A stretch of 64,000 bases of DNA from Pseudolysinimonas kribbensis (GCF_030161895.1 NZ_BSVB01000001.1:2666001-2730000), one strand, 5' to 3'; positions 8,085 through 17,084 are shown, numbered from the stretch's first letter. Notes: a model not told the origin generated them from the letters alone. Program-made: numbers and translations.

Positions 8085-9282
8085 TGGATGCCGGGGTCGG
8101 CCACGAGGCGACGGGGCGAGTCGGTGGCCCGCTGGACGACCTGCTCGTCGTCGACCTGACGCGCGCGCTCGCCGGTCCGCACGCCGCGATGATGCTCGCC
8201 GACCTCGGTGCCCGCGTCATCAAGATCGAGAACCCGGGCGGCGGCGACGACACCCGGTCGTGGGGGCCGCCGTTCGTGGGTCCGGGCGAGTCGATCTCCA
8301 CGTACTACCTCTCGGCGAACCGCAACAAGGAGTCGGTGATCCTCGACCTCAAGGACCCGAGCGATCTCGCCGTGCTGACCTCGATGATCCGCCGGGCGGA
8401 TGTGCTGCTGGAGAACTTCCGCCCGGGCGTGCTCGACCGGCTGGGGTTCTCGATCGAGCGGCTGGCCGAGCTCAACCCGCGGCTCGTGACGCTGTCGATC
8501 TCCGGGTTCGGGCACGACGGGCCCGAGGGCGCGCGCGCCGGGTACGACCAGATCGCCCAGGGGAGGCCGGCATCATGTCGGTCACCGGACCCGGCCCGGG
8601 CGACCCCACCAAGGTCGGTGTGCCGATCGGGGATGTCGTCGCCGGCATGTACGGCGCATACGGCGTGCTCGCGGCGCTCCACGAGCGCGAGCGCACCGGC
8701 CGCGGGTCGGTCGTGCGCACGTCGCTGCTGGCGTCACTCGTCGGGGTGCACGCGTTCCAGGGCACGGTGTGGACGGTCGCGCACGAGGTGCCGGTCGCCC
8801 AGGGTGCTCACCATCCGTCGATCTGCCCCTACGGCCTCTTCCACGCCTCCGACGGGCCTGTGCAGATCGCGGTCGGCTCGGAAGCCCTGTGGCGCGCGTT
8901 CGCGCCGGCGTTCGGCCTGCCGGTGGACGCGCCGGGCTTCGCGACCAACGCCGACCGGGTGCGGAACGCCCCGGAGGTCCGTCGAGCGGTCGACGCCACG
9001 TTCGCATCGTGGCGGGCCGAGGAGTTGCTCGCCGAGCTCGCCCGTCTCGGCATCCCCGCGGGACGGGTGCGCGACCTCCGGCAGACCTACGAGTGGGAGC
9101 AGACCCGCAGCCAGGGGCTCGTCGTCGAGGTCGAGCATCCGGTGCTCGGCCCCATCGAGCTGCCGGGACCGCCGCTGCGGCACTTCGCTGCGGACGGATC
9201 CGAGTGGCGGCGGCAGCACACGGCGCCGCCGCCGTACGGGCAGCACACCGACGCGGTGCGGGAGGAGTTCACAGGGTCATGA
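8084..9282 (+). CDS. CaiB/BaiF family III CoA-transferase (frameshifted here)
   Basis: About 399 residues. The N-terminal DLLVVDLTRALAGPHAAMMLADLG and LENFRPGVLDRLG are standard family III blocks. The likely catalytic Asp is in VGVPIGDVVAGMYGAY. The frame breaks at the G run 8560-8563; one extra G restores QGEAGIMSVTGPG and reads through to TGA at 9282. The start is ATG 8084, or GTG 8081 in the same frame. It moves CoA between a carboxylate and an acyl-CoA donor, so it probably activates the acid taken up by the MHS carrier. Confidence 0.88.
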
Positions 9283-10792
9283 GCGATCGGCGGAGCGCGC
9301 GGGAATTGCTCCATCTGGTGCTGGATGCCGACAGCTTCGTCTCATGGGACGTGCCCGTCGCGGATCCGGTGGATGCCGTCCCCGCCTACCGCGCCTCGCT
9401 CGCCCGAGCCCGCGAGCGCACCGGTCTCGACGAGGCAGTGCTGACCGGCCGCGGAACCATCGGCGGGGTATCCGTTGCCGTGGTGGTGAGCGAATTCGGA
9501 TTCCTGGGCGGCTCGGTGGGGGTGGCCTGTGCGGACCGCATCGAGGCCGCGGCCCGTCGCGCGACGCGCGAGGCGCTGCCGCTGCTCGCGGCGCCGGCGT
9601 CCGGCGGCACCCGGATGCAGGAGGGCACGATCGCGTTCCTGCAGATGGTGCGGATCTCGGCGGCGATCCTGGACCACAAGACCGCGGGACTGCCATATCT
9701 CGTCTATCTGCGTGATCCGACCACCGGAGGCGTGCTGGCGTCGTGGGCGTCGCTCGGGCACGTGACCGTGGCCGAGCCCGGCGCGCTCATCGGCTTCCTC
9801 GGCCCCCGGGTGAGCGAGGCGATCACGGGGGAGGCCTTTCCCGACGGCGTGCAGCGCGCCGAGAACCTCGCCGCGCACGGCATCATCGACGCCGTCGTGC
9901 CGCCGGAGGCGCTCGGTGCCCTCGCCGCGCGGGCCCTGCGCCTGATCGGTGGTCGAGGAGCGCCGCAGGCGCGTGTCGAAACCACGTCCTCGTCCGGCCG
10001 TGTTCTCGACACGCGGACAGAGCCGGCCGCCCGACCAGCGGATTCCGTGTGGGACGACGTCCTCCGCACCCGGGACCCCCGCCGCCCGGGCATCCGGCAG
10101 CTGCTGCGATACGCCGCCTCGAACGTCCTCCCGCTCTCCGGCACGGCGGAGGGGAGCAGCACCCCGGCGTGCTGACCGCCCTCGCGCGTCTCGCGGACAC
10201 CGCCTGCGTCGTGGTGGCGCAGGATCGCGCGACGCAGCGTCGTCGCGAACCGATCGGCCCCGGAGCCCTGCGGCAGGTGCGACGCTGCATCGCTCTCGCG
10301 AGCGAGCTGCGGCTGCCGCTCGTCACCGTCATCGACACCCCGGGCGCGGCGCTCTCCCGCGAAGCGGAGGAGGGTGGTCTGGCGGGGGAGATCGCGCGGT
10401 GCCTGAGCGACCTGCTCCGGCTCCCGTCGCCGACCGTGTCGCTCCTGCTCGGCGAGGGGGCGGGAGGAGCCGCGCTCGCCCTCCTCCCCGCCGATCGGGT
10501 CGTCGCGGCCGAGCACTCGTGGCTCGCGCCGCTCCCGCCCGAGGGCGCGAGCGCGATCCTGCACGGCGGCGACATCTCGTTCGCGCCGGAACTGGCCGCG
10601 GCCCAGGGCGTCGCGGTCGCCCGACTGCAGGAGGCCGGGGTCGTGGACCTGATCGTGCCCGAGTCGCCGGATGTTGCGACGTTCTCGCGCGACCTCGTGC
10701 GTGCGGTCTCGGCGGCGCTCGCGGAGGCCGCGGACGAGCCGTGGTCGCTGCGTGCTCCCCGGCGTGCGCAGCGGTACCGCCGCGGGCAGTGA
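9279..10792 (+). CDS. Fused alpha/beta acyl-CoA carboxyltransferase (AccD-AccA type; frameshifted here)
   Basis: About 504 residues. The first half is AccD-like (LTGRGTIGGVSVAVVVSEFGFLGGSVG, SGGTRMQEG); the second half is AccA-like (LRLPLVTVIDTPGAA, LLGEGAGGAALALLPADRV, EGASAILHGG). It transfers carboxyl from biotin to acetyl- or propionyl-CoA, supplying malonyl-type extenders. There is no N-terminal zinc finger. The frame is lost at GGGG 10151-10154; one G restores TAEGEQHPGVLTALARLADT. The ATG overlaps the CoA-transferase stop by 4 bp. Whether it serves lipid synthesis or the upstream pathway is open. Confidence 0.85.
9948..9985. repeat. Imperfect palindrome embedded in the carboxyltransferase linker
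   Basis: GGTGGTCGAGGAGCGCC, then GCA, then GGCGC and TCGAAACCAC: an imperfect inverted repeat whose ends (GTGGTCGA and TCGAAACCAC) and core (GCGCC and GGCGC) pair. It encodes the low-complexity peptide RGAPQARVETT between the two halves of the fused carboxyltransferase without breaking the frame. From memory it resembles dispersed intergenic palindromes of Microbacteriaceae; that needs a genome search. Confidence 0.5.
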
Positions 10793-10813
10793 GTCGCGCG
10801 TGCCTGCGCCGCC

Positions 10814-11357
10814 TCAGCGGACGCCGAGCCAGCGGCGCCAGCCGCGGGCGCGACGCGACTCAGCCTCCTCGGCCGCCTCGCGTTCTCGTCGCTCGGACGC
10901 CTCGCGCAGCCGCGTCGTGCGGCGAGCCGCCCAGCGTTGCACCTCGGCGTCGAGGTCACGCGTGGGCGTGATGACCGGGGACCGCCCTGCAGCTGGCGTC
11001 GGGCCTCCACCACCCGTCGGTTGAAGTCATCCAGGTGCTCGCGCACCGCCGACTCGGAGGCGAGGGCGTCGAGCCGCTCGTCGAGCTGCGCATCCTCGGT
11101 CCGCAGCGTCAGGGCCGGCGGGCCGAGTCCGCTCAGGCGTTCGCGCTCGATCTTGCTGCGGATCCACCAGTCCGGATCGTGCGTGTGGCGCATCCGGAGG
11201 GCTTGCCGGCGCCCGGAAGGTCGTCGAATTCACGCCGGCGCATCGCCTGCTGGATGCTGATCTCGACGAAGTGGGCACGCCGGTTCATCGATTCGCGCGC
11301 GGCCGCGCCCTCGTGGTCGATCGGCTCCGGTTCCTCGGGCCGTCCCGGTGAGGCCAT
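10814..11357 (-). CDS. DUF1992 (DnaJ-homologue-associated) protein, two frameshifts here
   Basis: About 181 residues. The family core reads IQQAMRRREFDDLPGAGKP followed by HDPDWWIRSKIERERLSGLGPPAL. Two one-base losses break it: the GGG run 11199-11201 (restores GAGKPLRMRHTHDPDWW) and the GGGG run 10976-10979 (restores GGPPVITPTRDLDAEVQRW), ending at TGA 10814 with RRWLGVR. The C-terminus is a charged helix. A leaderless -10 box TAGGGT (11369-11364, minus strand) sits 6 nt before the ATG. Function unknown. Confidence 0.8.
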
Positions 11358-11396
11358 ACTTCGACCCTAGACATCGAAATCCGTCATCGGGAGGCG

Positions 11397-11426
11397 TTCC
11401 GCCCGACCGGTTCGCGAAACTATTGT
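11397..11426 (+). promoter_or_regulatory. Putative promoter and palindrome of the Gfo/ThuA/isomerase cluster
   Basis: TTCCGC (11397-11402) and TATTGT (11421-11426) with 18-nt spacing form a moderate promoter. The perfect palindrome TTCGCGAA (11411-11418) lies in the spacer and could be an operator. The gene start follows about 60 nt downstream after a strong GAGGAGAAG ribosome site. Confidence 0.4.
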
Positions 11427-11487
11427 GGATCCTGCGCGACTTTTCTCTGCGCCACCACCCCCGCTTCGATCTCGACGAGGAGAAGAC

Positions 11488-12669
11488 ATGTCGACCACCC
11501 CGCTGCGGGTCGCCCTGATCGGCACCGCGTTCATGGGACGCGCGCACTCCCAGGCCTGGCGGGTCGCCCCGCGCATGTTCGAGCTGCCCCGCGACGTGGA
11601 GATGTCGGTCATCGTCGGGCGCGACGCCGGTCGCACCGAGGCGGCCGCCCGGCAGCAGGGTTGGCACGAGGCCGCGACCGACTGGAAGCAGGTCGTCGAG
11701 CGCGACGACATCGACGTCGTCGACATCTGCACCCCGGGCGACAGCCACGAGGAGATCGCGCTCGCCGCGCTCGCGGCGGGCAAGCACGTGCTGTGCGAGA
11801 AGCCGCTCGCCAACACCGTCGCCGAGGCCGAGCGCATGGCCGACGCCGCCCGCGACGCGGCCACCCGCGGCGTGCTGGCGATGTGCGGCTTCAGCTACCG
11901 CCGCACCCCGGCTGTCGCGCTCATGCAGCGCATCGTCGCCCAGGGCCGGCTCGGCGACATCCGGCACGTGCGCGCCCAGTACCTGCAGGACTGGATCAGC
12001 GACCCCGACGCCCCGCTCACCTGGCGCCTCGACAAGGAGAAGGCGGGCTCCGGCGCGCTCGGCGACATCGGCGCGCACATCATCGACTCGGCGCAGTGGA
12101 TCTCGGCCTCCCTGATCACGGCCGTCTCGGCCCAGCTGCGCACCTTCGTCACCTCCCGCCCGGTGCAGGGCGAGAGCGTGGGTCTCGGCGGCCGCGGCGC
12201 GTCGGGCGCGGAGCGCGGGCCGGTCACCGTCGACGACGCCGCCGTGTTCACGGCCGACTTCGACAACGGCGCCCTCGGCGTCTTCGAGGCGACCCGGATG
12301 GCGCTCGGCCGCAAGAACGCGAACCGCATCGAGCTGAACGGCTCGAAGGCGTCGATCGCGTTCGACTTCGAGCGCATGAACGAGCTCGAGTACTTCAGCG
12401 CCGACGACGAGACGGGCCTGCAGGGCTTCCGTCGCATCCAGGTCACCGAGCCGGAGCACCCGTACCTGGAGGCCTGGTGGCCGGCCGGGCACGGACTCGG
12501 CTACGAGCACGCGTTCGTGCACGAGGTCGTCGACCTGGTGCGCGCGATCGACGCGGGTTCCGAGATCCATCCCACGTTCGACGACGCCGCGCAGGTTCAG
12601 CGTGTGCTCGCGGCGGTGGAGACCAGTGCCGGCGACGAGAGCCGGCTGACGAAGGTGGAGAAGAAGTGA
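11488..12669 (+). CDS. Gfo/Idh/MocA family oxidoreductase (first copy)
   Basis: 393-residue NAD(P)-dependent sugar or polyol dehydrogenase. The Rossmann start is VALIGTAFMGRAHSQAW (about 8-24), the cofactor/catalytic EKPLANT block is near 108, and the C-terminal alpha/beta domain includes GALGDIGAHIIDSAQW. The start is the ATG at 11488 behind GAGGAGAAG. The stop overlaps the thuA-like GTG by 4 bp, so oxidoreductase and ThuA are co-translated. Gfo-ThuA-isomerase groupings often act on 3-keto sugars, inositols or glycosides; the substrate here is not determinable. Confidence 0.9.
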   Translation: MSTTPLRVALIGTAFMGRAHSQAWRVAPRMFELPRDVEMSVIVGRDAGRTEAAARQQGWHEAATDWKQVVERDDIDVVDICTPGDSHEEIALAALAAGKHVLCEKPLANTVAEAERMADAARDAATRGVLAMCGFSYRRTPAVALMQRIVAQGRLGDIRHVRAQYLQDWISDPDAPLTWRLDKEKAGSGALGDIGAHIIDSAQWISASLITAVSAQLRTFVTSRPVQGESVGLGGRGASGAERGPVTVDDAAVFTADFDNGALGVFEATRMALGRKNANRIELNGSKASIAFDFERMNELEYFSADDETGLQGFRRIQVTEPEHPYLEAWWPAGHGLGYEHAFVHEVVDLVRAIDAGSEIHPTFDDAAQVQRVLAAVETSAGDESRLTKVEKK

Positions 12670-13376
12670 GCGAGCGCAAGGCGCTGGTCGTCCGAGGCGG
12701 CTGGGACGGGCATCAGCCCGTCGAGGCGACCAACCTGTTCATCCCGTTCCTCGAGCAGAACGGCTTCGAGGTGCGGATCGAGGAGTCCAACGAGATCTAC
12801 ACCGACGAGGCGGTGATGGACGAGACCGACCTCGTGCTGCAGCTCGTGACGATGTCGACGATCTCGCGCGAGGCCCTCGCCGGGCTCCGTCGCGCCGTCG
12901 AGCAGGGCGGGACCGGCATGGCCGGGTGGCACGGCGGCATCGCCGACTCGTACCGCAACAGCGAGTGGTACCTGCAGATGATCGGCGGGCAGTTCGCGGT
13001 GCATCCCTCGAAGGCCCCGGACCAGGTGCACGGCGACATGGACGACAACTACCTGCGCTACACCGTGAACCTGACCGACCTCGGCCGCTCGCACGAGATC
13101 ATGGCCGGGATCGACGACTTCGAGCTCGAGACCGAGCAGTACTGGGTGCTGCACGACGACCTCAACGACGTGCTCGCCACGACGACCCACCCGGTGCAGC
13201 CCTACCACCCGTGGCACCGGCCGATCGTCTCGCCGGCGATCTGGACCCGACTGTGGGGCGAGGGCCGCATCTTCGTCTCGACCCCGGGCCACCGGGTCGA
13301 GATCCTGCAGGACCCCAACGTGAAGACCATCATCGAGCGCGGCCTCCTGTGGGCCGCCCGCGCGGTGGAGCTGTAA
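12666..13376 (+). CDS. ThuA-domain protein
   Basis: 236 residues with a glutamine-amidotransferase-like ThuA fold: ALVVRGGWDGHQPVEATNLF at the start, GGTGMAGWHGGIADSYR in the middle and PAIWTRLWGEGRIFVSTPGH near the end. ThuA proteins occur in trehalose and other disaccharide or 3-keto-glycoside pathways. It begins at a GTG overlapping the upstream stop. Its last five codons and stop fall inside the repeated two-hairpin element described at 13360-13453. Confidence 0.88.
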   Translation: MSERKALVVRGGWDGHQPVEATNLFIPFLEQNGFEVRIEESNEIYTDEAVMDETDLVLQLVTMSTISREALAGLRRAVEQGGTGMAGWHGGIADSYRNSEWYLQMIGGQFAVHPSKAPDQVHGDMDDNYLRYTVNLTDLGRSHEIMAGIDDFELETEQYWVLHDDLNDVLATTTHPVQPYHPWHRPIVSPAIWTRLWGEGRIFVSTPGHRVEILQDPNVKTIIERGLLWAARAVEL

Positions 13377-13453
13377 GTGAAGGCCATTTCTGGCCTTCAC
13401 CGCGACCCCAGCGCCGGCCGCCGTCTCGGCAGCCGGTCAACCAAGGAGGAACA
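13360..13453 (+). repeat. Two-hairpin intercistronic element, copy A
   Basis: Hairpin 1 is GTGAAGGCCA-TTTC-TGGCCTTCAC (13377-13400), perfect 10-bp stem. A 13-nt linker CGCGACCCCAGCG (13401-13413) follows. Hairpin 2 is CCGGCCGCCG-TCT-CGGCAGCCGG (13414-13436), nine of ten pairs. A ribosome site and the GTG at 13454 come 17 nt later. Copy B at 62437-62530 aligns without gaps, with the same loops and spacing and with paired substitutions in both stems. The function is not known; an mRNA-level regulator, a stabiliser or a mobile palindrome are all possible. Confidence 0.75.
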
Positions 13454-14194
13454 GTGAGCGCCCCCATCTCCGTCCAGCTCTACAGCGTGCGCGACGCGCT
13501 CGCCGCGGACCGGCCGGGAACCCTGGCTCGCCTGCGCGAGCTGGGCTTCACACAGGTGGAGCCCTTCGGGTTCGCGAACGGCCCGGACGCGCTGCACGCC
13601 GACCTGGAGGCCGCCGGTCTCGGCGTCTCGTCGGGGCACACCTCGCTCGTCGACGCCGACGCGGATGCCGCGCTCGACGCCGCGGCTCTGCTCGGCATCC
13701 CGGTCGCCATCGAGCCCGCCGTGCGCGACGTCTGGACCGACGCCGACGAGGTCAAGCGCGTCGCCGCCCGCCTCAACGACCTCGCCGCACAGGCCGCCGG
13801 CCGCGGCCTCAAGGTCGGCTACCACAACCACTGGTGGGAGTTCGAGCCGCTCGGCGAGGGCACCGCGTACGACCTGTTCGTGAGCGAGCTCGCGCCCGAG
13901 GTCGTGCTCGAGGTCGACACCTACTGGGCGACGGTCGGCGGACAGGACGCGCCGGAGCTGCTGCGCCGCCTGGGCGATCGGGTCGGGTTCCTGCACGTGA
14001 AGGACGGGTCGCTCAGCGAGGACCCGACCGAGCAGCTGCCGGTCGGCAGCGGCAAGGTGCCGGTGGCCGACATCCTGGCCGCGGCGCCCGGCGCCGTGCG
14101 CGTGCTGGAGTTCGACGCCTACGCGGGCGATCTGTTCGAGGGCCTCGCCGAGGGCCTCGCATTCGTGACGAAGACCGAGGGGGACCGCGCGTGA
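13454..14194 (+). CDS. Sugar phosphate isomerase/epimerase (xylose-isomerase-like TIM barrel), first copy
   Basis: 246 residues. ISVQLYSVRDALAAD at the start and the metal-site segments GYHNHWWEFEP, EVDTYWATVGG and FLHVKDGS define the AP-endonuclease-2/xylose-isomerase-like barrel. It probably isomerises or epimerises a keto sugar made by the Gfo/Idh enzymes. The GTG at 13454 follows AAGGAGGAAC. The stop overlaps the next GTG by 4 bp. Confidence 0.87.
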   Translation: MSAPISVQLYSVRDALAADRPGTLARLRELGFTQVEPFGFANGPDALHADLEAAGLGVSSGHTSLVDADADAALDAAALLGIPVAIEPAVRDVWTDADEVKRVAARLNDLAAQAAGRGLKVGYHNHWWEFEPLGEGTAYDLFVSELAPEVVLEVDTYWATVGGQDAPELLRRLGDRVGFLHVKDGSLSEDPTEQLPVGSGKVPVADILAAAPGAVRVLEFDAYAGDLFEGLAEGLAFVTKTEGDRA

Positions 14195-15291
14195 GCGGAA
14201 CGGGCAGGGTCGGCGTCGGCATCATCGGAGCCGGCGTCATCAGCAGGCAGTACCTGGACTACATGACGACGTTCCCGGACCTCGACGTGCGGTTCATCGC
14301 CGACATCGCGCTGGACCGGGCGCAGGAGCAGGCCGAGAAGTACGGCGTCGCGGGCTCCGGCACGGTCGACGAGCTGCTGGCGGATGACGGCATCGAGATC
14401 GTCGTCAACCTGACGATCCCGGCGGCGCACGTGCCGGTGGGGCTGCAGATCCTCGACGCCGGCAAGCACATCTGGGCCGAGAAGCCGTTCGCGCTCGACC
14501 GCGAGTCGGGGCAGCAGCTGCTCGCCCGAGGGCGGGAGAAGGGCCTGCGCGTCGCGAGCGCGCCGGACACCGTGCTCGGGCGCGGCATCCAGACCTCCCT
14601 GCGCGCGATCGACGCGGGCGAGATCGGAACGCCGGTCACCGCGCGGGCGGTGTTCCGCAGCTCCGGGCCGGAGCCGTGGCACCCGAACCCGGACTTCTAC
14701 TACCAGCCCGGCGGCGGACCGCTGCTGGACATGGGGCCCTACTACCTCACCTCGCTCGTGCAGGCCCTCGGGCCGGTCGCGCGGGTGCAGGGCCGGGCCA
14801 CCCGGGCGCGCACGGAGCGCGTCATCGGCTCCGGCCCCCGCGAGGGCGCGGTGCTGCAGGTGGACGTCGACACCCAGGTGTACGGGATCCTCGAGTTCGA
14901 GGAGGGGGCGGTCGCCCAGGTCGAGTTCAGCTTCGACAGCGCGTTCGCCTACACCCCGGTGCTCGAGGTGCTCGGCGACCAGGGCGCCATGGTGCTGCCC
15001 GATCCGAACCAGTTCCACGGCGACACGGAGGTGTTCCCGTGGGGCGGGACGCCGGTGACCAAGAAGGTCGGCGAGCAGCCCGGCCGCGGTACGGGTGTGC
15101 TGGAGCTCGCCCGCGCCATCCGGGCCGACGTGCCGGAGCGGGCATCCGGAGCGCTGGCCTACCACGTGCTCGACGTCATGCTCTCGCTCGGCGAGGCCGC
15201 GACCTCCGGGGCCGTGGTCGAGGTCGCCAGCACCACCGCGCGCTCGCCGCGCATGCCCGAGGACTGGGACCCGACGGTCGCCACCCTGTAG
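14191..15291 (+). CDS. Gfo/Idh/MocA family oxidoreductase (second copy)
   Basis: 366 residues. The N-terminal Rossmann start is VGVGIIGAGVISRQYLDYM; AEKPFALDRESGQQ is the conserved EKP block; GGGPLLDMGPYYL is the substrate-domain motif. It overlaps the upstream isomerase by 4 bp. It differs clearly from the first copy, so the two probably catalyse different oxidation or reduction steps of one pathway. Confidence 0.9.
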   Translation: MSGTGRVGVGIIGAGVISRQYLDYMTTFPDLDVRFIADIALDRAQEQAEKYGVAGSGTVDELLADDGIEIVVNLTIPAAHVPVGLQILDAGKHIWAEKPFALDRESGQQLLARGREKGLRVASAPDTVLGRGIQTSLRAIDAGEIGTPVTARAVFRSSGPEPWHPNPDFYYQPGGGPLLDMGPYYLTSLVQALGPVARVQGRATRARTERVIGSGPREGAVLQVDVDTQVYGILEFEEGAVAQVEFSFDSAFAYTPVLEVLGDQGAMVLPDPNQFHGDTEVFPWGGTPVTKKVGEQPGRGTGVLELARAIRADVPERASGALAYHVLDVMLSLGEAATSGAVVEVASTTARSPRMPEDWDPTVATL

Positions 15292-15322
15292 GACGCTCTA
15301 GCCGCAGCTCGAGGAGGAAGCC

Positions 15323-16330
15323 ATGAGCACGCATCCGGTCACCCTGTTCACCGGCCAGTGGGCCGACCTGTCGCTCGAGGAGGTGGCGGCGCACGCGCAG
15401 GAGTGGGGCTACGACGGCCTCGAGGTCGCGTGCGGGTCGCACCTCGACGTGCAGCGCGCCGTCGAGGACGACGCGTACCTCGCCGAGTTCCGTGCCGTGC
15501 TCGACCGGCACGAGCTGAAGCTGTTCGCGATCTCGAACCACCTGTCGGGCCAGGCGACGTGCGACGACCCGATCGACTTCCGGCACGAGGCGATCGTGCC
15601 GAAGCGCGTGTGGGGCGACGGCGAGCAGGAGGGCGTGCGGCAGCGTGCGGCCGAGGAGATGAAGCTCACGGCGCGCGCCGCGCGCCGGCTCGACGTCGAC
15701 ACGGTGATCGGCTTCACGGGCTCGTCGATCTGGCAGTACGTGGCGATGTTCCCGCCGGTGCCGGGCGAGGTGATCGACAAGGGCTACGAGGACTTCGCGA
15801 AGCGCTGGAACCCGATCCTCGACGTGTTCGATTCCGAGGGCGTGCGCTACGCGCACGAGGTGCACCCGTCGGAGATCGCGTACGACTACTACACGTCGCT
15901 GCGCACCCTCGAGGCGATCGACCACCGGAAGAGCTTCGGGTTCAACTGGGACCCGTCGCACATGATGTGGCAGTACATCGACCCGGTGACCTTCATCCTC
16001 GACTTCGCCGACCTGATCTTCCACGTCGACTGCAAGGACACCCGCCTGAAGCCGCGCAACGGTCGCTACGGCGCGCTGTCGTCGCACCTGCCGTGGGGCG
16101 ACCCGCGGCGCGGTTGGGACTTCGTCTCGACCGGGCACGGCGACGTGCCGTGGGAGGACTGCTTCCGGGCGCTGCGCAAGATCGGCTACACCGGCCCGAT
16201 CTCGGTCGAGTGGGAGGACTCCGGCATGGACCGCCTGCGCGGCGCGGCCGAGGCCGTCGGCTTCATCCGCTCGCTGCTGTGGGAGCTGCCGACCACCTCC
16301 TTCGACGCGGCGTTCTCGACGAAGGACTGA
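15323..16330 (+). CDS. Sugar phosphate isomerase/epimerase (TIM barrel), second copy
   Basis: 335 residues, longer than the first isomerase. Metal and substrate blocks are [38 protein letters not shown] and [11 protein letters not shown], as in the longer xylose-isomerase-like proteins found with Gfo/Idh enzymes. The start is the ATG at 15323 after GAGGAGGAAG. It closes the cluster before a hairpin terminator. Confidence 0.88.
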   Translation: MSTHPVTLFTGQWADLSLEEVAAHAQEWGYDGLEVACGSHLDVQRAVEDDAYLAEFRAVLDRHELKLFAISNHLSGQATCDDPIDFRHEAIVPKRVWGDGEQEGVRQRAAEEMKLTARAARRLDVDTVIGFTGSSIWQYVAMFPPVPGEVIDKGYEDFAKRWNPILDVFDSEGVRYAHEVHPSEIAYDYYTSLRTLEAIDHRKSFGFNWDPSHMMWQYIDPVTFILDFADLIFHVDCKDTRLKPRNGRYGALSSHLPWGDPRRGWDFVSTGHGDVPWEDCFRALRKIGYTGPISVEWEDSGMDRLRGAAEAVGFIRSLLWELPTTSFDAAFSTKD

Positions 16331-16354
16331 CCCGCCCCGCGCGTCCGATCCACC

Positions 16355-16400
16355 GTTTGCCATCCAATGCGCCGTCCGCGGTGCCGATCGGATGGCAAAC
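16355..16400. terminator. Hairpin after the sugar cluster
   Basis: Perfect 11-bp inverted repeat GTTTGCCATCC (16355-16365) and GGATGGCAAAC (16390-16400). The 24-nt loop itself contains nearly complementary GCGCC and GGTGC. It is placed 25 bp after the isomerase stop and before the TetR promoter. A terminator role is likely. Confidence 0.55.
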
Positions 16401-16428
16401 AGGCGATCGGATGCGGTGAAGCCGGGCA

Positions 16429-16464
16429 TTGCGTACCGGACACCTGTCTGGGACACTCGTCCCA
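16429..16464 (+). promoter_or_regulatory. Promoter and operator of the TetR-MFS operon
   Basis: TTGCGT (16429-16434), a 17-nt spacer and GACACT (16452-16457) precede the ATG at 16467. The perfect repeat TGGGAC-ACTC-GTCCCA (16449-16464) covers the -10 box and ends 2 nt before the start codon, an ideal place for autorepression by the TetR protein. Confidence 0.5.
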
Positions 16465-16466
16465 CT

Positions 16467-17084
16467 ATGGCCCGCATCGCCGCCGCCGACCGTCGTGCCC
16501 GTCTCGCCGAGGCGGCGCTGACGGTCGCGGCGCGCGACGGGCTGGCCGCGGCATCCACGCGGGCGATCGTGGCCGAGGCCGGGATGCCGCTCGCGAGCTT
16601 CCACTACGCCGTCCCGTCGCGCGACGAGCTGCTGCGCGACGTCGTGGGGCTCGTCGTCGCGCAGGAGGGCGACGCGGCGGGCGCCCTGCTCGGCGACGCC
16701 GCCGACGTGCGCGGCGCGCTGCGCGACGCCCTCGGCGGCTATCTCGCGCTCGTGCGCCGCGATCCCGGTCGCGAGCAGGCGATGTTCGAGCTGACCCAGC
16801 ACGCGCTCCGCACGCCCGGTTTGCACGATCTGCCGGCCGAGCAGTATGCGCGCTATCACGCGGTCGCGGCGGCGCTGCTCGAGACCGGCGCGGCCCGGCT
16901 CGGTATCCGCTGGGCGGTCCCCGTGGCCGACCTCGCGCGGCTCGTCGTCGGGATCACCGACGGCGCCACGCTCGCGTGGCTCGCCGACCGCGACGATGCG
17001 GCCGCCGAGCGCGTGCTCGACCTGGCCGCCGATGCCCTCGCCGTCTTCGCAGCACCCGACACCGGATCGAAGGAGACCCGATGA
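16467..17084 (+). CDS. TetR-family transcriptional regulator
   Basis: 205 residues. The helix-turn-helix is at about 8-55 (ALTVAARDGLAAASTRAIVAEAG and SFHYAVPSRDELL). The C-terminal ligand domain is rich in Leu and Ala. The ATG at 16467 was chosen over an upstream Met because the putative -10 and operator lie immediately before it. ATGA overlap with the MFS gene shows that they form one operon; it probably represses this operon. Confidence 0.88.
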   Translation: MARIAAADRRARLAEAALTVAARDGLAAASTRAIVAEAGMPLASFHYAVPSRDELLRDVVGLVVAQEGDAAGALLGDAADVRGALRDALGGYLALVRRDPGREQAMFELTQHALRTPGLHDLPAEQYARYHAVAAALLETGAARLGIRWAVPVADLARLVVGITDGATLAWLADRDDAAAERVLDLAADALAVFAAPDTGSKETR

